DNA of 64,000 bases from Sphingoaurantiacus capsulatus (GCF_042648405.1 NZ_JBHRXV010000009.1:129010-193009), one strand, 5' to 3'. Counted from the first letter of the stretch, positions 7,871-17,290 are shown. The notes: generated by a model not told the origin, from the letters alone. Translations and numbers: made by a program.

Positions 7871-9022
7871 TCAGTCGATGGGCTTCGTCCCGTGCTTCTT
7901 GTCCATCGCCTCGCGCTCCTCGGCGAGCGCGCGATGTTCGCCATAGGTCAGGCCGGCGCCGAGCGTGCGGTCGAACTCGGCGACCCAGCTCGGATGCAGC
8001 GCCGGGCTGATCTTGCGGGAGCGGATGCGCAGTTCGTAGCGCTGCTCCGGCGTCAGCTTCACATAGTCTTCGACCGTGGGAATCTTCACGCCGGTCTTGT
8101 TAACGTAAGGCGCGGCCTTCGGCGCCGGGGCCGGGCGCTTCGCGTCGCTGGCGGCCCAGCGCACACCGCGCGAGATGGCGACCGGAATGACGGTGCCATG
8201 GTCCTCGCCGGCCAGCAGCTCGAACTTCGCGGTAACGCCGGGCTGCTGCAGGAATTCGGCAAACTCGCGCCCGTTATCGATCTGCTTGCGCTCGAGCAGC
8301 ACCTCGACGCGGCCCGGCGGGAAGTCGGGGTCCGCGGCCTGCTCGAATTCGCCCGCGGTGATCAGCACGCGCGGTGTCGCGCCGGTGACGCCGAGCTTCG
8401 GCGCCAGCCGGCGGCGGACATTGCCCTTCTGCATCAGCTTGTCCTCGAACCAGATCGAGGGACTGGCCGCGACCCAATTGTCGAACAGCGTCGGCTTGTT
8501 GATCAGCGCGTAGAGCGTGAACAGCCCGCCGAAGCTGTGGCCGAACAGCGTCTCGCGCGCGGCGTTGATGTCGTAGCGCTTGTCGATCTCTGGCTTCAGC
8601 TTTGTCTCGATGAAGCGCATGAACGCCTCGGCATTGCCGGTGCCGGGCTGCTTCGGTTCGGGCGAGCCGAGGCGCGGCGTCAGGTCGAGCGCGCGCTCCT
8701 TATTGACCTCGGCGCCTTCCGGATAGCCGATGCCGACGACGATCGCCGGGCTGCCGCCGGGGCGTCGTTCGAGCGCGCGTATCGTGTCGGTGGCGGTTGC
8801 GAACATCCAGTTGCCGTCGAGCACGTAGAACACTGGATAGCCGCCCGGCGGCGGCGCGATCTTGGGTTCGGCGACGAAGATGCGGAAGGTGCGCCCGGTG
8901 TCGCTCTTCATGTCGAAGATCGACGTGCGGTGTAGCACCGGCGCGTCGGGCACCGGCGTCACCTGTGCGGCGACCGCGGCGGGGGTGGCGAGCAGCAGGG
9001 CGATGAATGCGGCGCGGATCAT
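7871..9022 (-). CDS. Exported alpha/beta hydrolase, enterochelin-esterase-like
   Basis: A 383-residue esterase with a signal peptide (ATPAAVAAQ). The fold resembles the enterochelin esterase/IroE/FrsA-type 'putative esterase' family. The nucleophile elbow GHSFGG gives Ser163; the likely catalytic His lies in GEDHGTVIP near residue 280. A C-terminal extension of about 90 residues follows the hydrolase core. Its ATG overlaps the stop of the extradiol dioxygenase gene (ATGA), so the two are cotranslated. In this context it could hydrolyse an ester of an aromatic acid before or after ring cleavage. A siderophore substrate is possible, but the neighbours do not support it. Confidence 0.85.
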   Translation of the reverse strand: MIRAAFIALLLATPAAVAAQVTPVPDAPVLHRTSIFDMKSDTGRTFRIFVAEPKIAPPPGGYPVFYVLDGNWMFATATDTIRALERRPGGSPAIVVGIGYPEGAEVNKERALDLTPRLGSPEPKQPGTGNAEAFMRFIETKLKPEIDKRYDINAARETLFGHSFGGLFTLYALINKPTLFDNWVAASPSIWFEDKLMQKGNVRRRLAPKLGVTGATPRVLITAGEFEQAADPDFPPGRVEVLLERKQIDNGREFAEFLQQPGVTAKFELLAGEDHGTVIPVAISRGVRWAASDAKRPAPAPKAAPYVNKTGVKIPTVEDYVKLTPEQRYELRIRSRKISPALHPSWVAEFDRTLGAGLTYGEHRALAEEREAMDKKHGTKPID

Positions 9023-10122
9023 TTATTGTCCCCCGACGGCTCGAAGATCGCCGCCACCTTGCTTGAATTAAAGATATGCGTCTCGACGAATTCGGACCAG
9101 GAGCAGCCCTGCCCCAGCGCGTCCATCGCGCCGGCGAGCGCAAACCAGTTGAGCATCTCCTGGTCGCCCGCCGCCTCGACCTCGTCGAGCGTCATCGATT
9201 TCCACACGTCCCACTCGCCGGCGACCAGCGCGTCGTACAGCTTCCGGTCGGTCACGATGTCGGGTTGCATGCGGAAGGTGCTGTCGACGAGGAAGGCGTG
9301 GCTCCAGCTCGCCGAGGCGATCAGCGCGACGCGCCACGGGCTTTCGCGGCAGATGCGGGCCACCTCGGCGCCCATGTTGAACACCCGCTTCGGTGACGGC
9401 GACGGCGGATCGAGCGGGCGGATGTCGCCGAGCTTGCTGATGAAGCCGCGGTAGCTGATCACCTTGCGGCCGTAGCAGTTGATCTGGAACGGCACGACCG
9501 GATAGCGCCAGCCCTTCCGGTCATAGTCGAGGTACAGCAGCGTGTTCAGGAACGCGTGCGGCAGGCCGGGGTGGTTCAGCGGCTCGTAGGCGTAGGACAC
9601 GTCGAAGTCACGCTGCAGCAGTTCCGACGCGATATGCTTCGCCGCCTCGCGGTGGCCGGGGACGCGCAGGGTGAAGTCGCGCTTCTCCCCCCAGACGTTC
9701 GGGCGGCCGCCGCCCCATTCGTCGTCGGTCTTCGAGAACATCGCCGATTCCGACGCGTGGGCCCATGGCTGGATGTCCATGTCGTCATAGGCCATCACGC
9801 AGAAGGGCGGGATGATGCTCTCCTTGAAATTCTCATATTGATCGTCGCCCCAGACGATCACGAAATCGGGGTTGAAGGCATCGAGCGCCGCGCGCGCCTT
9901 GCGCAAGCCGTTGAGCATCGCTGCGCGGTGGCGCGTCGCGCCGGCGACACCCTCGTCGTCGCCCCACTCCGCCTGCATCGCCGCCGGCCAGTTCGCCGGG
10001 TCCTTCGCTTCGGCGGGAACGCCGGGATCGCCAAGACGGCCGCGCAGGATATTCGCCATGTCGGCGTCGCGGCCGCTGAGCGGGGGATAGTGCGAAATCC
10101 CCAGCCCTAAAACTTCCCCCAT
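9019..10122 (-). CDS. LigB-type (class III) extradiol ring-cleavage dioxygenase
   Basis: A 367-residue protein of the class III extradiol dioxygenase superfamily (LigB/catalytic B subunit fold), non-haem Fe(II) enzymes that open catecholic rings next to the hydroxyls. The N-terminal GLGISHYPP carries the expected first metal His (His11). A middle region, FVIVWGDDQYENF, matches the family's VIxxDHxxxF segment with the His replaced by Asp-Gln. The late IASASWSHAF supplies a further His. There is no signal peptide, so it is cytoplasmic. It may supply a ring-fission product to the meta-pathway operon at 17.5-21.5 kb (inference). GAAGGGGC precedes the ATG. It is divergent from the copper amine oxidase. 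Confidence 0.82.
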   Translation of the reverse strand: MGEVLGLGISHYPPLSGRDADMANILRGRLGDPGVPAEAKDPANWPAAMQAEWGDDEGVAGATRHRAAMLNGLRKARAALDAFNPDFVIVWGDDQYENFKESIIPPFCVMAYDDMDIQPWAHASESAMFSKTDDEWGGGRPNVWGEKRDFTLRVPGHREAAKHIASELLQRDFDVSYAYEPLNHPGLPHAFLNTLLYLDYDRKGWRYPVVPFQINCYGRKVISYRGFISKLGDIRPLDPPSPSPKRVFNMGAEVARICRESPWRVALIASASWSHAFLVDSTFRMQPDIVTDRKLYDALVAGEWDVWKSMTLDEVEAAGDQEMLNWFALAGAMDALGQGCSWSEFVETHIFNSSKVAAIFEPSGDNK

Positions 10123-10142
10123 CAGCGCCCCTTCACATTTAC

Positions 10143-10154
10143 AACGTGTACGTT
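10143..10154. promoter_or_regulatory. Putative GntR/FCD operator, site 3 (consensus)
   Basis: AACGTGTACGTT, a perfect AACGT-N2-ACGTT palindrome, lies between the divergent extradiol dioxygenase and copper amine oxidase genes. It is identical to the site at 13361-13372. Confidence 0.7.
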
Positions 10155-10195
10155 ATAGTTTCGCGCATCGACGACTAAAGTCAATGGGGGATGCG

Positions 10196-12121
10196 ATGAT
10201 CCGAGGGTTGCTGCTGCTGAGCACGGCGTTGGGAATCGCGGCACCGGCGCTGGCGCAGAGCCACCCGCTCGATCCGCTGAGCACCGATGAGCATTGGCGC
10301 GTGCTCGAAATCCTCGACGCGTCGGGCAGACTGACGCCAAAGACGCGCTTCACGCGCATCGCGCTCTCGCCGCCCGACAAGACCAAGGTGGTCGCCGGCG
10401 CCAAGGTGCCGCGCGTCGCCGAGGTGCGCATCAAGGAAGGCTCCGCCGCCGTCGAGGCGACCGTCGATCTCGGCACCGGCAAGGTCACCGGCTGGCGCTC
10501 GCGCACCGATGTGCAGCCGGCCTGGCTGCTCGAGGAATTCCTCGGCGCGCCGGTGCAGGCGGTGCTCAACCACCCCCAGTTCGAGGCCAAATTGAAGGCG
10601 CGCGGCGTCGCCAACAAGCGCTTCCTCAACTGCCGCGCCATGCCGATCGGCAGCCATGCCGAGCCGCGCTTTGCGGGCAAGCGCGTGGCGATGGTGCGCT
10701 GCGACCCGATCAACGGGCTGCAGAACCGCTTCGTGCGCCGCATCGAGGGGCTGACCGCCTTCGTCGACGTCAACACCAACGAGGTGCTCGACCTGTCCGA
10801 CGATGCGGTGATCCCGGTGCCGGCGACGCGCGCCGACTATGACGAGAGGGCGTTGGGCAAGCTGCGCGACTTCCCGACGCCGATCTCGATGAGCCAGCCG
10901 AACGGGCCGTCCTACACCGTCGATGGCCATCAGGTGCGCTGGGGCAACTGGTCCTTCCACCTGAAGTCCGACCAGCGCGTCGGCACGATGATCAGCCGGC
11001 TGCAGTGGCACGACGGCGGCAAGACGCGCGACGTGATGTACGAAGGCTATCTGTCGGAAATCTTCGTGCCCTACATGGACCCGGCGACCGACTGGTACAC
11101 ACGCACCCTCCTTGATGCCGGCGAATATTCGATGGGCGGCCTGTCGGGCGCGCTGACCCGCGGCATCGACTGCCCCGAAGGCGCGACCTATTTCAACGGC
11201 CTCGTCACCGGCGACAACGGCCGACCGAGCGAGAAGGCCGACGTGATCTGCCTGTTCGAGCGCACCACCGGCGACATGAGCTGGCGCCATGCCGAGATCG
11301 GCCGGCCGAAGCGCGAGCTGGTGGCGCGGATGATCGCCGACCTCGGCAACTATGACTATGTCTTCGACTGGGTGTTCGAATCGGACGGCCAGTTCCGCGT
11401 CAACACCGGCGCCACCGGCATCGTCGCTGTGAAGATGGCGAAGGCGAAGGACGCGAAAAGCGCGGCGGGCCAGGCGGAGGACGCCTATGGCCGCTTCGTC
11501 GACGACAACGTCATCGCCATCAACCACGACCATTATTTCAGCTTCCGCCTCGACCTCGACGTCGACGGGCCGACCAACAATTTCGTCCGCGACGCGCTGG
11601 TGACGCAGCGCCTTCCGGAAGGCCATCCGCGCAAGAGCATCTGGACGGCGGAAGAGCAGGTCGCCGCGCGCGAGGCGGACGGCAAGCAGGTGATGCACCA
11701 CGGCCCGGCGCTGTGGCGCGTGACCAGCGGGTCGACGCAGAACCGCATGGGCTATCCGGCGAGCTACCAGCTGATGCTCGGCCACACCTCGGGCACGCTG
11801 TTCAGCAAGGACGACATCCCGCGCCAGCGCGCCGGCTTCATCGACAACGACCTGTGGGTAACGCCCTACAATCCCGACGAGCGCTACGCCGCCGGCGAAT
11901 ATGCGGTGCTGAGCGCGCCGGGCGAAGGCCTGCCGAAGTGGACGGCGGCGAACCGCGGCATCGCCGGCACCGACATCGTGATCTGGCCGACGGTCGGCAT
12001 GCACCATAAGGTACGGTCGGAAGACTGGCCGGTGATGCCGGTGCTCTGGCACTCGATCACCATCCGGCCGTTCGACTTTTACGACCGCAACCCGGCGATC
12101 GACATCGGGCTCAAGCCTTAG
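10196..12121 (+). CDS. Copper amine oxidase (periplasmic, TPQ-dependent)
   Basis: A 641-residue copper amine oxidase that oxidatively deaminates a primary amine to an aldehyde with release of H2O2 and ammonia. The topaquinone precursor Tyr is in GNYDYVFDW (about residue 386). Copper ligands are the His-x-His of NHDHYFSFRLD (residues 444 and 446) and a later His near MHHKVRSEDWPVMP. The signal peptide (STALGIAAPALAQ) indicates export to the periplasm. The ATG at 10196 is preferred over 10184 because GGGGGA lies at the right distance. It shares a promoter with the extradiol dioxygenase. Tyramine- or phenethylamine-like substrates are typical of the family; here an aryl-alkyl amine fits the context but is not proved. 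Confidence 0.93.
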   Translation: MIRGLLLLSTALGIAAPALAQSHPLDPLSTDEHWRVLEILDASGRLTPKTRFTRIALSPPDKTKVVAGAKVPRVAEVRIKEGSAAVEATVDLGTGKVTGWRSRTDVQPAWLLEEFLGAPVQAVLNHPQFEAKLKARGVANKRFLNCRAMPIGSHAEPRFAGKRVAMVRCDPINGLQNRFVRRIEGLTAFVDVNTNEVLDLSDDAVIPVPATRADYDERALGKLRDFPTPISMSQPNGPSYTVDGHQVRWGNWSFHLKSDQRVGTMISRLQWHDGGKTRDVMYEGYLSEIFVPYMDPATDWYTRTLLDAGEYSMGGLSGALTRGIDCPEGATYFNGLVTGDNGRPSEKADVICLFERTTGDMSWRHAEIGRPKRELVARMIADLGNYDYVFDWVFESDGQFRVNTGATGIVAVKMAKAKDAKSAAGQAEDAYGRFVDDNVIAINHDHYFSFRLDLDVDGPTNNFVRDALVTQRLPEGHPRKSIWTAEEQVAAREADGKQVMHHGPALWRVTSGSTQNRMGYPASYQLMLGHTSGTLFSKDDIPRQRAGFIDNDLWVTPYNPDERYAAGEYAVLSAPGEGLPKWTAANRGIAGTDIVIWPTVGMHHKVRSEDWPVMPVLWHSITIRPFDFYDRNPAIDIGLKP

Positions 12122-12142
12122 CGGCGATCAGCGGGGCGAGCG

Positions 12143-13345
12143 TCACTTGCCGACCTCCGCGCGGATGGCGTCGAACAGAGCGAAGGTGTCGAGGTTGAGC
12201 TGGCGACCGCCCTTGTCGGGCCAGTAGCTGAGCTTGACGATCACCGTGCGCGTCTTGGGATCGATCGACAGGAACTGGCCGTGGATGCCGATCGCTTCGT
12301 AGCGATCGGTGCCGAGCATGGTCCACCATTGGTAGCCATAGCCGCGCGGCGCGCCGGGCATCACCGAGGTGGTGCCGGGATAGCGCGTCGATTTTTCCAC
12401 CCAGGCCTTCGACACGATCTGCCGGCCGTTGGCGCGGCCGCCGTCGAGCATCATCTGGCCGATGCGGCCATAGTCGCGGAGCGTCGCGTTGAACGCGCCG
12501 CCGCCGACCGCGCGGCCTTTGGGCGCCGGATTGTCGAGCACCCAATAGCCGGGCGCCTCCATGCCCGCCGGCTTCCACAGATGCTTCTCGGTGAAGGCGG
12601 CCAGCGACAGCCCGCTCGCCTCCTCGACCAGCCGGCCGAGGAGGGTGCTGGTCAGTGTCGAATAGAGGAACTTGCTGCCCGGCGGGTGTGCGCGGGTCAG
12701 GTCGAGCCCCGACAGGTCGGTGAAGTTGGTGTTGTTGCCATAGGTCGCGCGCTTCTTGATGCGCTCGAGCGTCGACTGGCCGCTCTCGACCTGCTCGGTG
12801 TAGCTGGTGCCGTCGCGCATCATCAGCAGATGTTCGATGCTGACGCCTTCATAGGCGGTGCCGCGCGTCTCGGGCACATAGCGGTCGATCGGTTCGTCGA
12901 CGCTCTTGATTTGGCCCTTGTCGATGGCGATGCCGACGAGGATCGACACGATCGACTTGGCCATCGACCAGCTCATGTAGCGATCGTCGGCCGCGCCGCC
13001 GTTGAGGTAGCGCTCGTCGACGATCGCGCCGTCCTTCATGACGAGGAGCGCGTTGGTGTAGGTGCGCTGAAGCGCCTCGTCGAACGCGAAGCTGCCCTCG
13101 CCGAGCTTCACCGTCGAGGCAAGCGTTTTCGGTGCGCGCGGCAGCTTCGCGGCGCGCGCACCGGCGGCGACCGGCTCGGTCGGGAAGAAGGCGTCGGCGC
13201 TGCGGAAGGTGACCGCATTGATCGTCGCGTCTTCATAATGCGCGCGCGCGGTGGCGAGCGCCGGCGGCGCCGGCTGTGCGGCGAGCCCGGCCGGAAACAT
13301 CAGCAGCGTGACGAGCACGCCCGCAGTCTTCACACGGTCCATCAT
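12143..13345 (-). CDS. Exported serine hydrolase, class C beta-lactamase/6-aminohexanoate-dimer hydrolase fold
   Basis: A 400-residue member of the beta-lactamase-fold serine hydrolases. The active-site SMAK (Ser127-Lys130) and the Tyr of YST (about residue 240) are present, with an IHGQ segment where beta-lactamases have KTG. Such proteins are often amidases or esterases (NylB, EstB-like) rather than true beta-lactamases. The N-terminus is a signal peptide ending GLAAQ. The ATG at 13345 has GGAGGGGA upstream. An operator copy stands 16 bp before the start. It could act with the M20 amidohydrolase on an amide or oligomer (inference). Confidence 0.87.
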   Translation of the reverse strand: MMDRVKTAGVLVTLLMFPAGLAAQPAPPALATARAHYEDATINAVTFRSADAFFPTEPVAAGARAAKLPRAPKTLASTVKLGEGSFAFDEALQRTYTNALLVMKDGAIVDERYLNGGAADDRYMSWSMAKSIVSILVGIAIDKGQIKSVDEPIDRYVPETRGTAYEGVSIEHLLMMRDGTSYTEQVESGQSTLERIKKRATYGNNTNFTDLSGLDLTRAHPPGSKFLYSTLTSTLLGRLVEEASGLSLAAFTEKHLWKPAGMEAPGYWVLDNPAPKGRAVGGGAFNATLRDYGRIGQMMLDGGRANGRQIVSKAWVEKSTRYPGTTSVMPGAPRGYGYQWWTMLGTDRYEAIGIHGQFLSIDPKTRTVIVKLSYWPDKGGRQLNLDTFALFDAIRAEVGK

Positions 13346-13360
13346 TCCCCTCCGAATAAC

Positions 13361-13372
13361 AACGTGTACGTT
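13361..13372. promoter_or_regulatory. Putative GntR/FCD operator, site 4 (consensus)
   Basis: AACGTGTACGTT, identical to site 3, lies immediately upstream of the serine hydrolase gene and downstream of the GntR gene. It is flanked by AATAAC and GTTATT, which extend the symmetry. Confidence 0.7.
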
Positions 13373-13410
13373 ATTTTTAGACGCGGAGCGCAACGGGAAA
13401 CAGGTCAGAT

Positions 13411-14175
13411 CTAGCGGCGGTGGCTGGTGCGCTTTGTCGGTGCGGAATCGAGTTCGCGCTGCCGCGATTCGAGCGCCATGCGCACCGCATCGGTCGTCCG
13501 GTCGAGGTGCAGTTCGATGAGCCGCGTCGCTTTCAGCGCCTTGCGGCCGAGCGCGGCGTCCTTGATCGCCTCATGCTCGTCATGCACGTCGCGTTCGGGC
13601 GTGATGTGGCTGAGCGAGATCAGCCGATAGCGCTCCGAATGCTGGTGCAGCATCCGCCGCATGCGGATCAGCCAGGGCGAGCCGCAGGCCGAGACCAAGG
13701 CCTCGTGGAAGAGGCGGTTGGCATGCTCCCATTGCGCGAACACCTGGTCGCCGCCCGTGTCGAGCTGCGCCTCGAACGCCGACAGCGCCGCATAGGATTC
13801 GCGCACCCGCTCCGCCCAGGCCTCGTCGCCCAGCTCGATCGAGCGGGCGAGCGCCTCGGACTCGATCAGCGTCCGGGTCTTCATCGTGTCCTCGAGTTCG
13901 TCGATCGACACATGGGTCACCCAGAAGCCGCGCTGCCCTTCGGCATGGACCAGCGCATCGCCGGTGAGGCGGACCAGCGCCTCGCGCAGCGGACTCATCC
14001 CGACGCCGTAGCGCTTGGTGAGCATGTCCATGGCAAGCTTGGTGCCGGGCGCCAGCGCGCCCGAGACGATGTCCCAGCGGAGCTGGTGATAGGTCTGGTC
14101 AGCGATCGTCTTCGCGGCGATCGGTTCGCCCCGGGGATCGGTGAGCGGGCCGGGGCTCGGATCGTTGCGGGTCAC
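13411..14175 (-). CDS. GntR-family transcriptional regulator, FCD subfamily
   Basis: A 254-residue regulator. The winged helix-turn-helix at about residues 22-90 carries the GntR signature (VSGALAPGTKLAMDMLTKRYGVGMSPLREALVRL). A C-terminal all-helical FCD ligand-binding domain follows, with metal/ligand-type His residues (HEALV, HSERYR, DEHEAI). FCD regulators usually bind GT-N2-AC palindromes and respond to organic acids, so it is the best candidate to bind the AACGTNNACGTT sites around it. The GTG at 14175 is chosen because AGGGG precedes it; an ATG at 14250 would lengthen it by 25 low-complexity residues. It follows the TonB receptor on the same strand and precedes the serine hydrolase. 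Confidence 0.9.
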   Translation of the reverse strand: MTRNDPSPGPLTDPRGEPIAAKTIADQTYHQLRWDIVSGALAPGTKLAMDMLTKRYGVGMSPLREALVRLTGDALVHAEGQRGFWVTHVSIDELEDTMKTRTLIESEALARSIELGDEAWAERVRESYAALSAFEAQLDTGGDQVFAQWEHANRLFHEALVSACGSPWLIRMRRMLHQHSERYRLISLSHITPERDVHDEHEAIKDAALGRKALKATRLIELHLDRTTDAVRMALESRQRELDSAPTKRTSHRR

Positions 14176-14254
14176 AGCGACCCCTTTCGCCCCTCTGTCG
14201 TTTGAAGTCCAGCGGTAGCGCGCGGCGCCGGGGAGCGACGCCGCGCGCATCTCG

Positions 14255-17203
14255 CTAGAAGGTCTTCGTCAGCGTCAGCGCGACCTGGCGGCCGATGATG
14301 CTGGCGTTGGCGGCGTCATAGGGCTCCGGCGCGTTGCCGTTGGCGATGCGGCCGGTATCGATGTACGGCGGCTCCTCGTTGAAGAGGTTGTTGACGCTCA
14401 CCGCGATCCGCGAGCCGTCGAGCGCGCCGCCCATCGAGCTCAGGTCGTAGCCGAGCTGAAGGTCGAACGTGTTCCACGCCTTGATCGGGATCGGCTGCGC
14501 GCTCAGCACCGGCGCGCCGGTAGCCGACGGCAGGTAGCAGCCGGTGGCGCACTTGTACGGGCCGACATGGTTGAGCGACAGCACGCCCGAAAAGCCGCCG
14601 ATATCGACCGACGCGCCGACCTTCGCCTTGAACGACACCGGGTTGCCGGTGCTTTCATAGAGGCCGAGCTTCTTCTGGAACGCCGCACCCGGGGTGCCCT
14701 GGATATTGTACGAGGTGATCAGCGTGCCGTTGCCGAACAGGCCGATGTCCGCGTCACCCGCCGCGAAGCTGTAGCGGGCCGACAGGTCGATGCCGTCCAT
14801 CTTCAGCGTGGCGAGATTGGTCTGCGTCGCATAGATGATCGCCGCGACCTGCGACGCGGTGCGCGTCGGCCCCGGGCCCGACAGGCCGGTGAAGCGCGGA
14901 TCGTTGAACAGCGACTGGACCAGCGCGTCGTCCGGGTTGAAGTCGAGGTTGTTGATATAGGGGCTCGACCCCGTCGCGAAATAATTGGCGAGAATGCCGG
15001 CGAGCGTACCCGAGGTGATGCGGACCAGCCGGTCCTCGATCTCCATATTGAAGTAGTTGATGCCGATCTTCAGGTTCGGGATCACCGGCGGCTCGAGGTC
15101 GAGACCGAGGCTCCAGGTCGTCGCCTTCTCGGGGCGCAGCGTCGGGCCGGCACCGCCGGAGACGACCATGCCGGTGAAGGTGCAGTTGCCCGCGCCGCCC
15201 GGCGTGCCGGTGAAGCCGTTCAGCTGAACGAGATTGGTGTTGCACGGCGCGGTGTAGAAGGCGTTCGCGTAGAAGATCGCGTTTCCGCCCGGCACCGGCT
15301 GCGGGCCGCTGTACTGGAAGCGCATCGGCGGGGCGTGGAACGAGGTGCCCCAGCTGCCGCGCAGGTTGAAGCCCTCGACCGGTGCGAAGCGCAGACCAAA
15401 CTTCGGATCGGTGGTCTCGAAGCCTGACAGGTCGTTCGACTTCTCGTAGCGAACCGCCGCCGAGAAATCGAGGCGGGCGAGACCCGGCCGCGCATTCTCC
15501 TCGGAGACGAACGGCACCGCGACTTCGCCGAAGGCCGCGAACACGTCCTGCTCGGTCGCACCATAGGGGACGACCGTCGGGTTGATGCTGCGGAAGTTGA
15601 AGTCGAGTTCGCCGTCGATCTTCTCGCGGCGCCAGTCGATGCCGGCCGCGACCTTTACGTCGCCGCCGCCGATGGTGAACAGCGTGCCGTCGGTCTTCAG
15701 CGTGCCCTGCAGCACCCGCGAGGTGAAGGTCAGGTCCTCATAGCCGATCAGCTGGCTGACCACCTGCGCCGACAGCGGCTGCGTCGAATAGGGGTTCCAT
15801 GCCTGATAGGCGCGCGCGTTGCAGAAGGCCTGCGCGGCGTTCGGCGCGGTGGTCACCGTGCCTTGCAGCGAGCAGGCGATCGACGACGGTGCCGCGGCGG
15901 TACCGACGCGCTCGACGACGTTGGTGTCGCGCATCAGCGTGCTGTAGCGCGACTGCTTCTCGCGGCTGTATGAACCGATCGCCTCGATGCCCCAGCTATC
16001 GCTGAGCTCGTAGCGGGCGCTCGCCTCGAACGCCATCGCCTCGACGCCGACATCGCGGATCAGCTGCTGGTCGTCGATCAGCACGCCGAAGTTGTTGGCG
16101 TTGCCCGGAATGAACGCCGGGTTGGTGGCGGGCAGCGTGCCGTAGAAGGCCGGGAAGCCCATGTTGTAGAGGCCGTCGCGCTTGGTGTAGCGCCCGCCGG
16201 CGTGGACCGAGAGCTGTTCGCTGACATCATGCTCGATCGAGCCGAAGACGCTGTGGCGCTCCATCTCGGGCAGGATGTCGACATTTTCCCATGGGTCGAA
16301 GCTGTTGCCGAAGCCGCCGACCGCCGGGGTCAGCTGCGCGACGGTCAGGCCGGTGCCCGGGCCCTGCGGCACGGTGAAGCCGACGGCGCCGTTGAAGGCG
16401 GCGTTGCCGGCGAAGATGTTCGCCGCACGGCCGGCGCGGCTGGTGTAACGCGGCCAGTTGACGCCACCGCGGTCGGAGAAGTCGCCACCGTTGAAGTCGC
16501 GCTCGCTCGCCAGCACATTCTCGCGGCGGTTATATTCATAGCCGACGACGAGGTTGCCGCCGCCCCAGCTGGTGCCCCAGGTGGCGCTGCCCTGATATTC
16601 CATCTCGCCGCCCTCGGTCAGCGAACCGACGCGGCCGAGGAGGGTCAGGCCATCCTGCTTCTTCTTGAGGATGATGTTGACGACACCGCCGACGGCATCC
16701 GAGCCGTACACGGCCGAGGCGCCGTCCTGCAGGATCTCGATGCGCTCGATCGCGGCGACCGGGATGTTCGAAATATCGACGAAGTCGCCGAACTGGCCCG
16801 AGACCGCGACGCGGCGGCCGTTGACGAGGACGAGCGTCGACAGCGCGCCGAGACCGCGCAGGTTGATGCCCGAGCCGCCGGTGAGGTTCGAACCCGCCGA
16901 GCTGGTGTCCTGACCGCCGCGACTGTTGTCCGAGCTGGCGACGCCGCCGGCGAAGTTGACGGGAAGCTCGCGAACGAGGTCGGCGACGGTCGCCTTGCCC
17001 GACTTCAGCACGTCCTCAGCGTCGAGCGACTGCACCACGCTGCCGATCACTTCGGCGCCACGGATGTTGGTGCCGGTGACGACGATCTCTTCCGCCGTCT
17101 CGTCGGCCGCGGTCTCGGCCACTTGCGCCAGCGACGGCGCGGTCGCCGTCAACGCGATGACGGACGCGGTGGAAAGAACGCACCTGCGCAGATCGAACGT
17201 CAT
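14255..17203 (-). CDS. TonB-dependent outer-membrane receptor
   Basis: A 982-residue TonB-dependent receptor. It has a signal peptide (ALTATAPSLAQ), a short TonB-interacting region (EEIVVTGTNIRG), a plug domain (about residues 45-170) and a 22-strand beta barrel ending in the C-terminal Phe (LTLTKTF). The long loops and Asn/Gly-rich plug match the sphingomonad receptors used for oligomers and aromatic compounds rather than classical siderophore receptors. It probably takes up the substrate of the catabolic cluster; the GntR gene lies directly downstream. Its promoter contains an operator copy (17255-17266) and the inverted 11-mer (17291-17301). Confidence 0.93.
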   Translation of the reverse strand: MTFDLRRCVLSTASVIALTATAPSLAQVAETAADETAEEIVVTGTNIRGAEVIGSVVQSLDAEDVLKSGKATVADLVRELPVNFAGGVASSDNSRGGQDTSSAGSNLTGGSGINLRGLGALSTLVLVNGRRVAVSGQFGDFVDISNIPVAAIERIEILQDGASAVYGSDAVGGVVNIILKKKQDGLTLLGRVGSLTEGGEMEYQGSATWGTSWGGGNLVVGYEYNRRENVLASERDFNGGDFSDRGGVNWPRYTSRAGRAANIFAGNAAFNGAVGFTVPQGPGTGLTVAQLTPAVGGFGNSFDPWENVDILPEMERHSVFGSIEHDVSEQLSVHAGGRYTKRDGLYNMGFPAFYGTLPATNPAFIPGNANNFGVLIDDQQLIRDVGVEAMAFEASARYELSDSWGIEAIGSYSREKQSRYSTLMRDTNVVERVGTAAAPSSIACSLQGTVTTAPNAAQAFCNARAYQAWNPYSTQPLSAQVVSQLIGYEDLTFTSRVLQGTLKTDGTLFTIGGGDVKVAAGIDWRREKIDGELDFNFRSINPTVVPYGATEQDVFAAFGEVAVPFVSEENARPGLARLDFSAAVRYEKSNDLSGFETTDPKFGLRFAPVEGFNLRGSWGTSFHAPPMRFQYSGPQPVPGGNAIFYANAFYTAPCNTNLVQLNGFTGTPGGAGNCTFTGMVVSGGAGPTLRPEKATTWSLGLDLEPPVIPNLKIGINYFNMEIEDRLVRITSGTLAGILANYFATGSSPYINNLDFNPDDALVQSLFNDPRFTGLSGPGPTRTASQVAAIIYATQTNLATLKMDGIDLSARYSFAAGDADIGLFGNGTLITSYNIQGTPGAAFQKKLGLYESTGNPVSFKAKVGASVDIGGFSGVLSLNHVGPYKCATGCYLPSATGAPVLSAQPIPIKAWNTFDLQLGYDLSSMGGALDGSRIAVSVNNLFNEEPPYIDTGRIANGNAPEPYDAANASIIGRQVALTLTKTF

Positions 17204-17254
17204 GAAGTCCCCCTTCGTGCTCCCCGCCAGCCTTGAAGGCCGGTCCCAATCTGC

Positions 17255-17266
17255 AATGTGTACGTC
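17255..17266. promoter_or_regulatory. Putative GntR/FCD operator, site 5
   Basis: AATGTGTACGTC differs from AACGTGTACGTT at two positions and keeps the GT-N2-AC core. It lies 52 bp upstream of the TonB receptor start. Confidence 0.55.
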
Positions 17267-17290
17267 ATATACGGGAATGCGTCAAATGAG

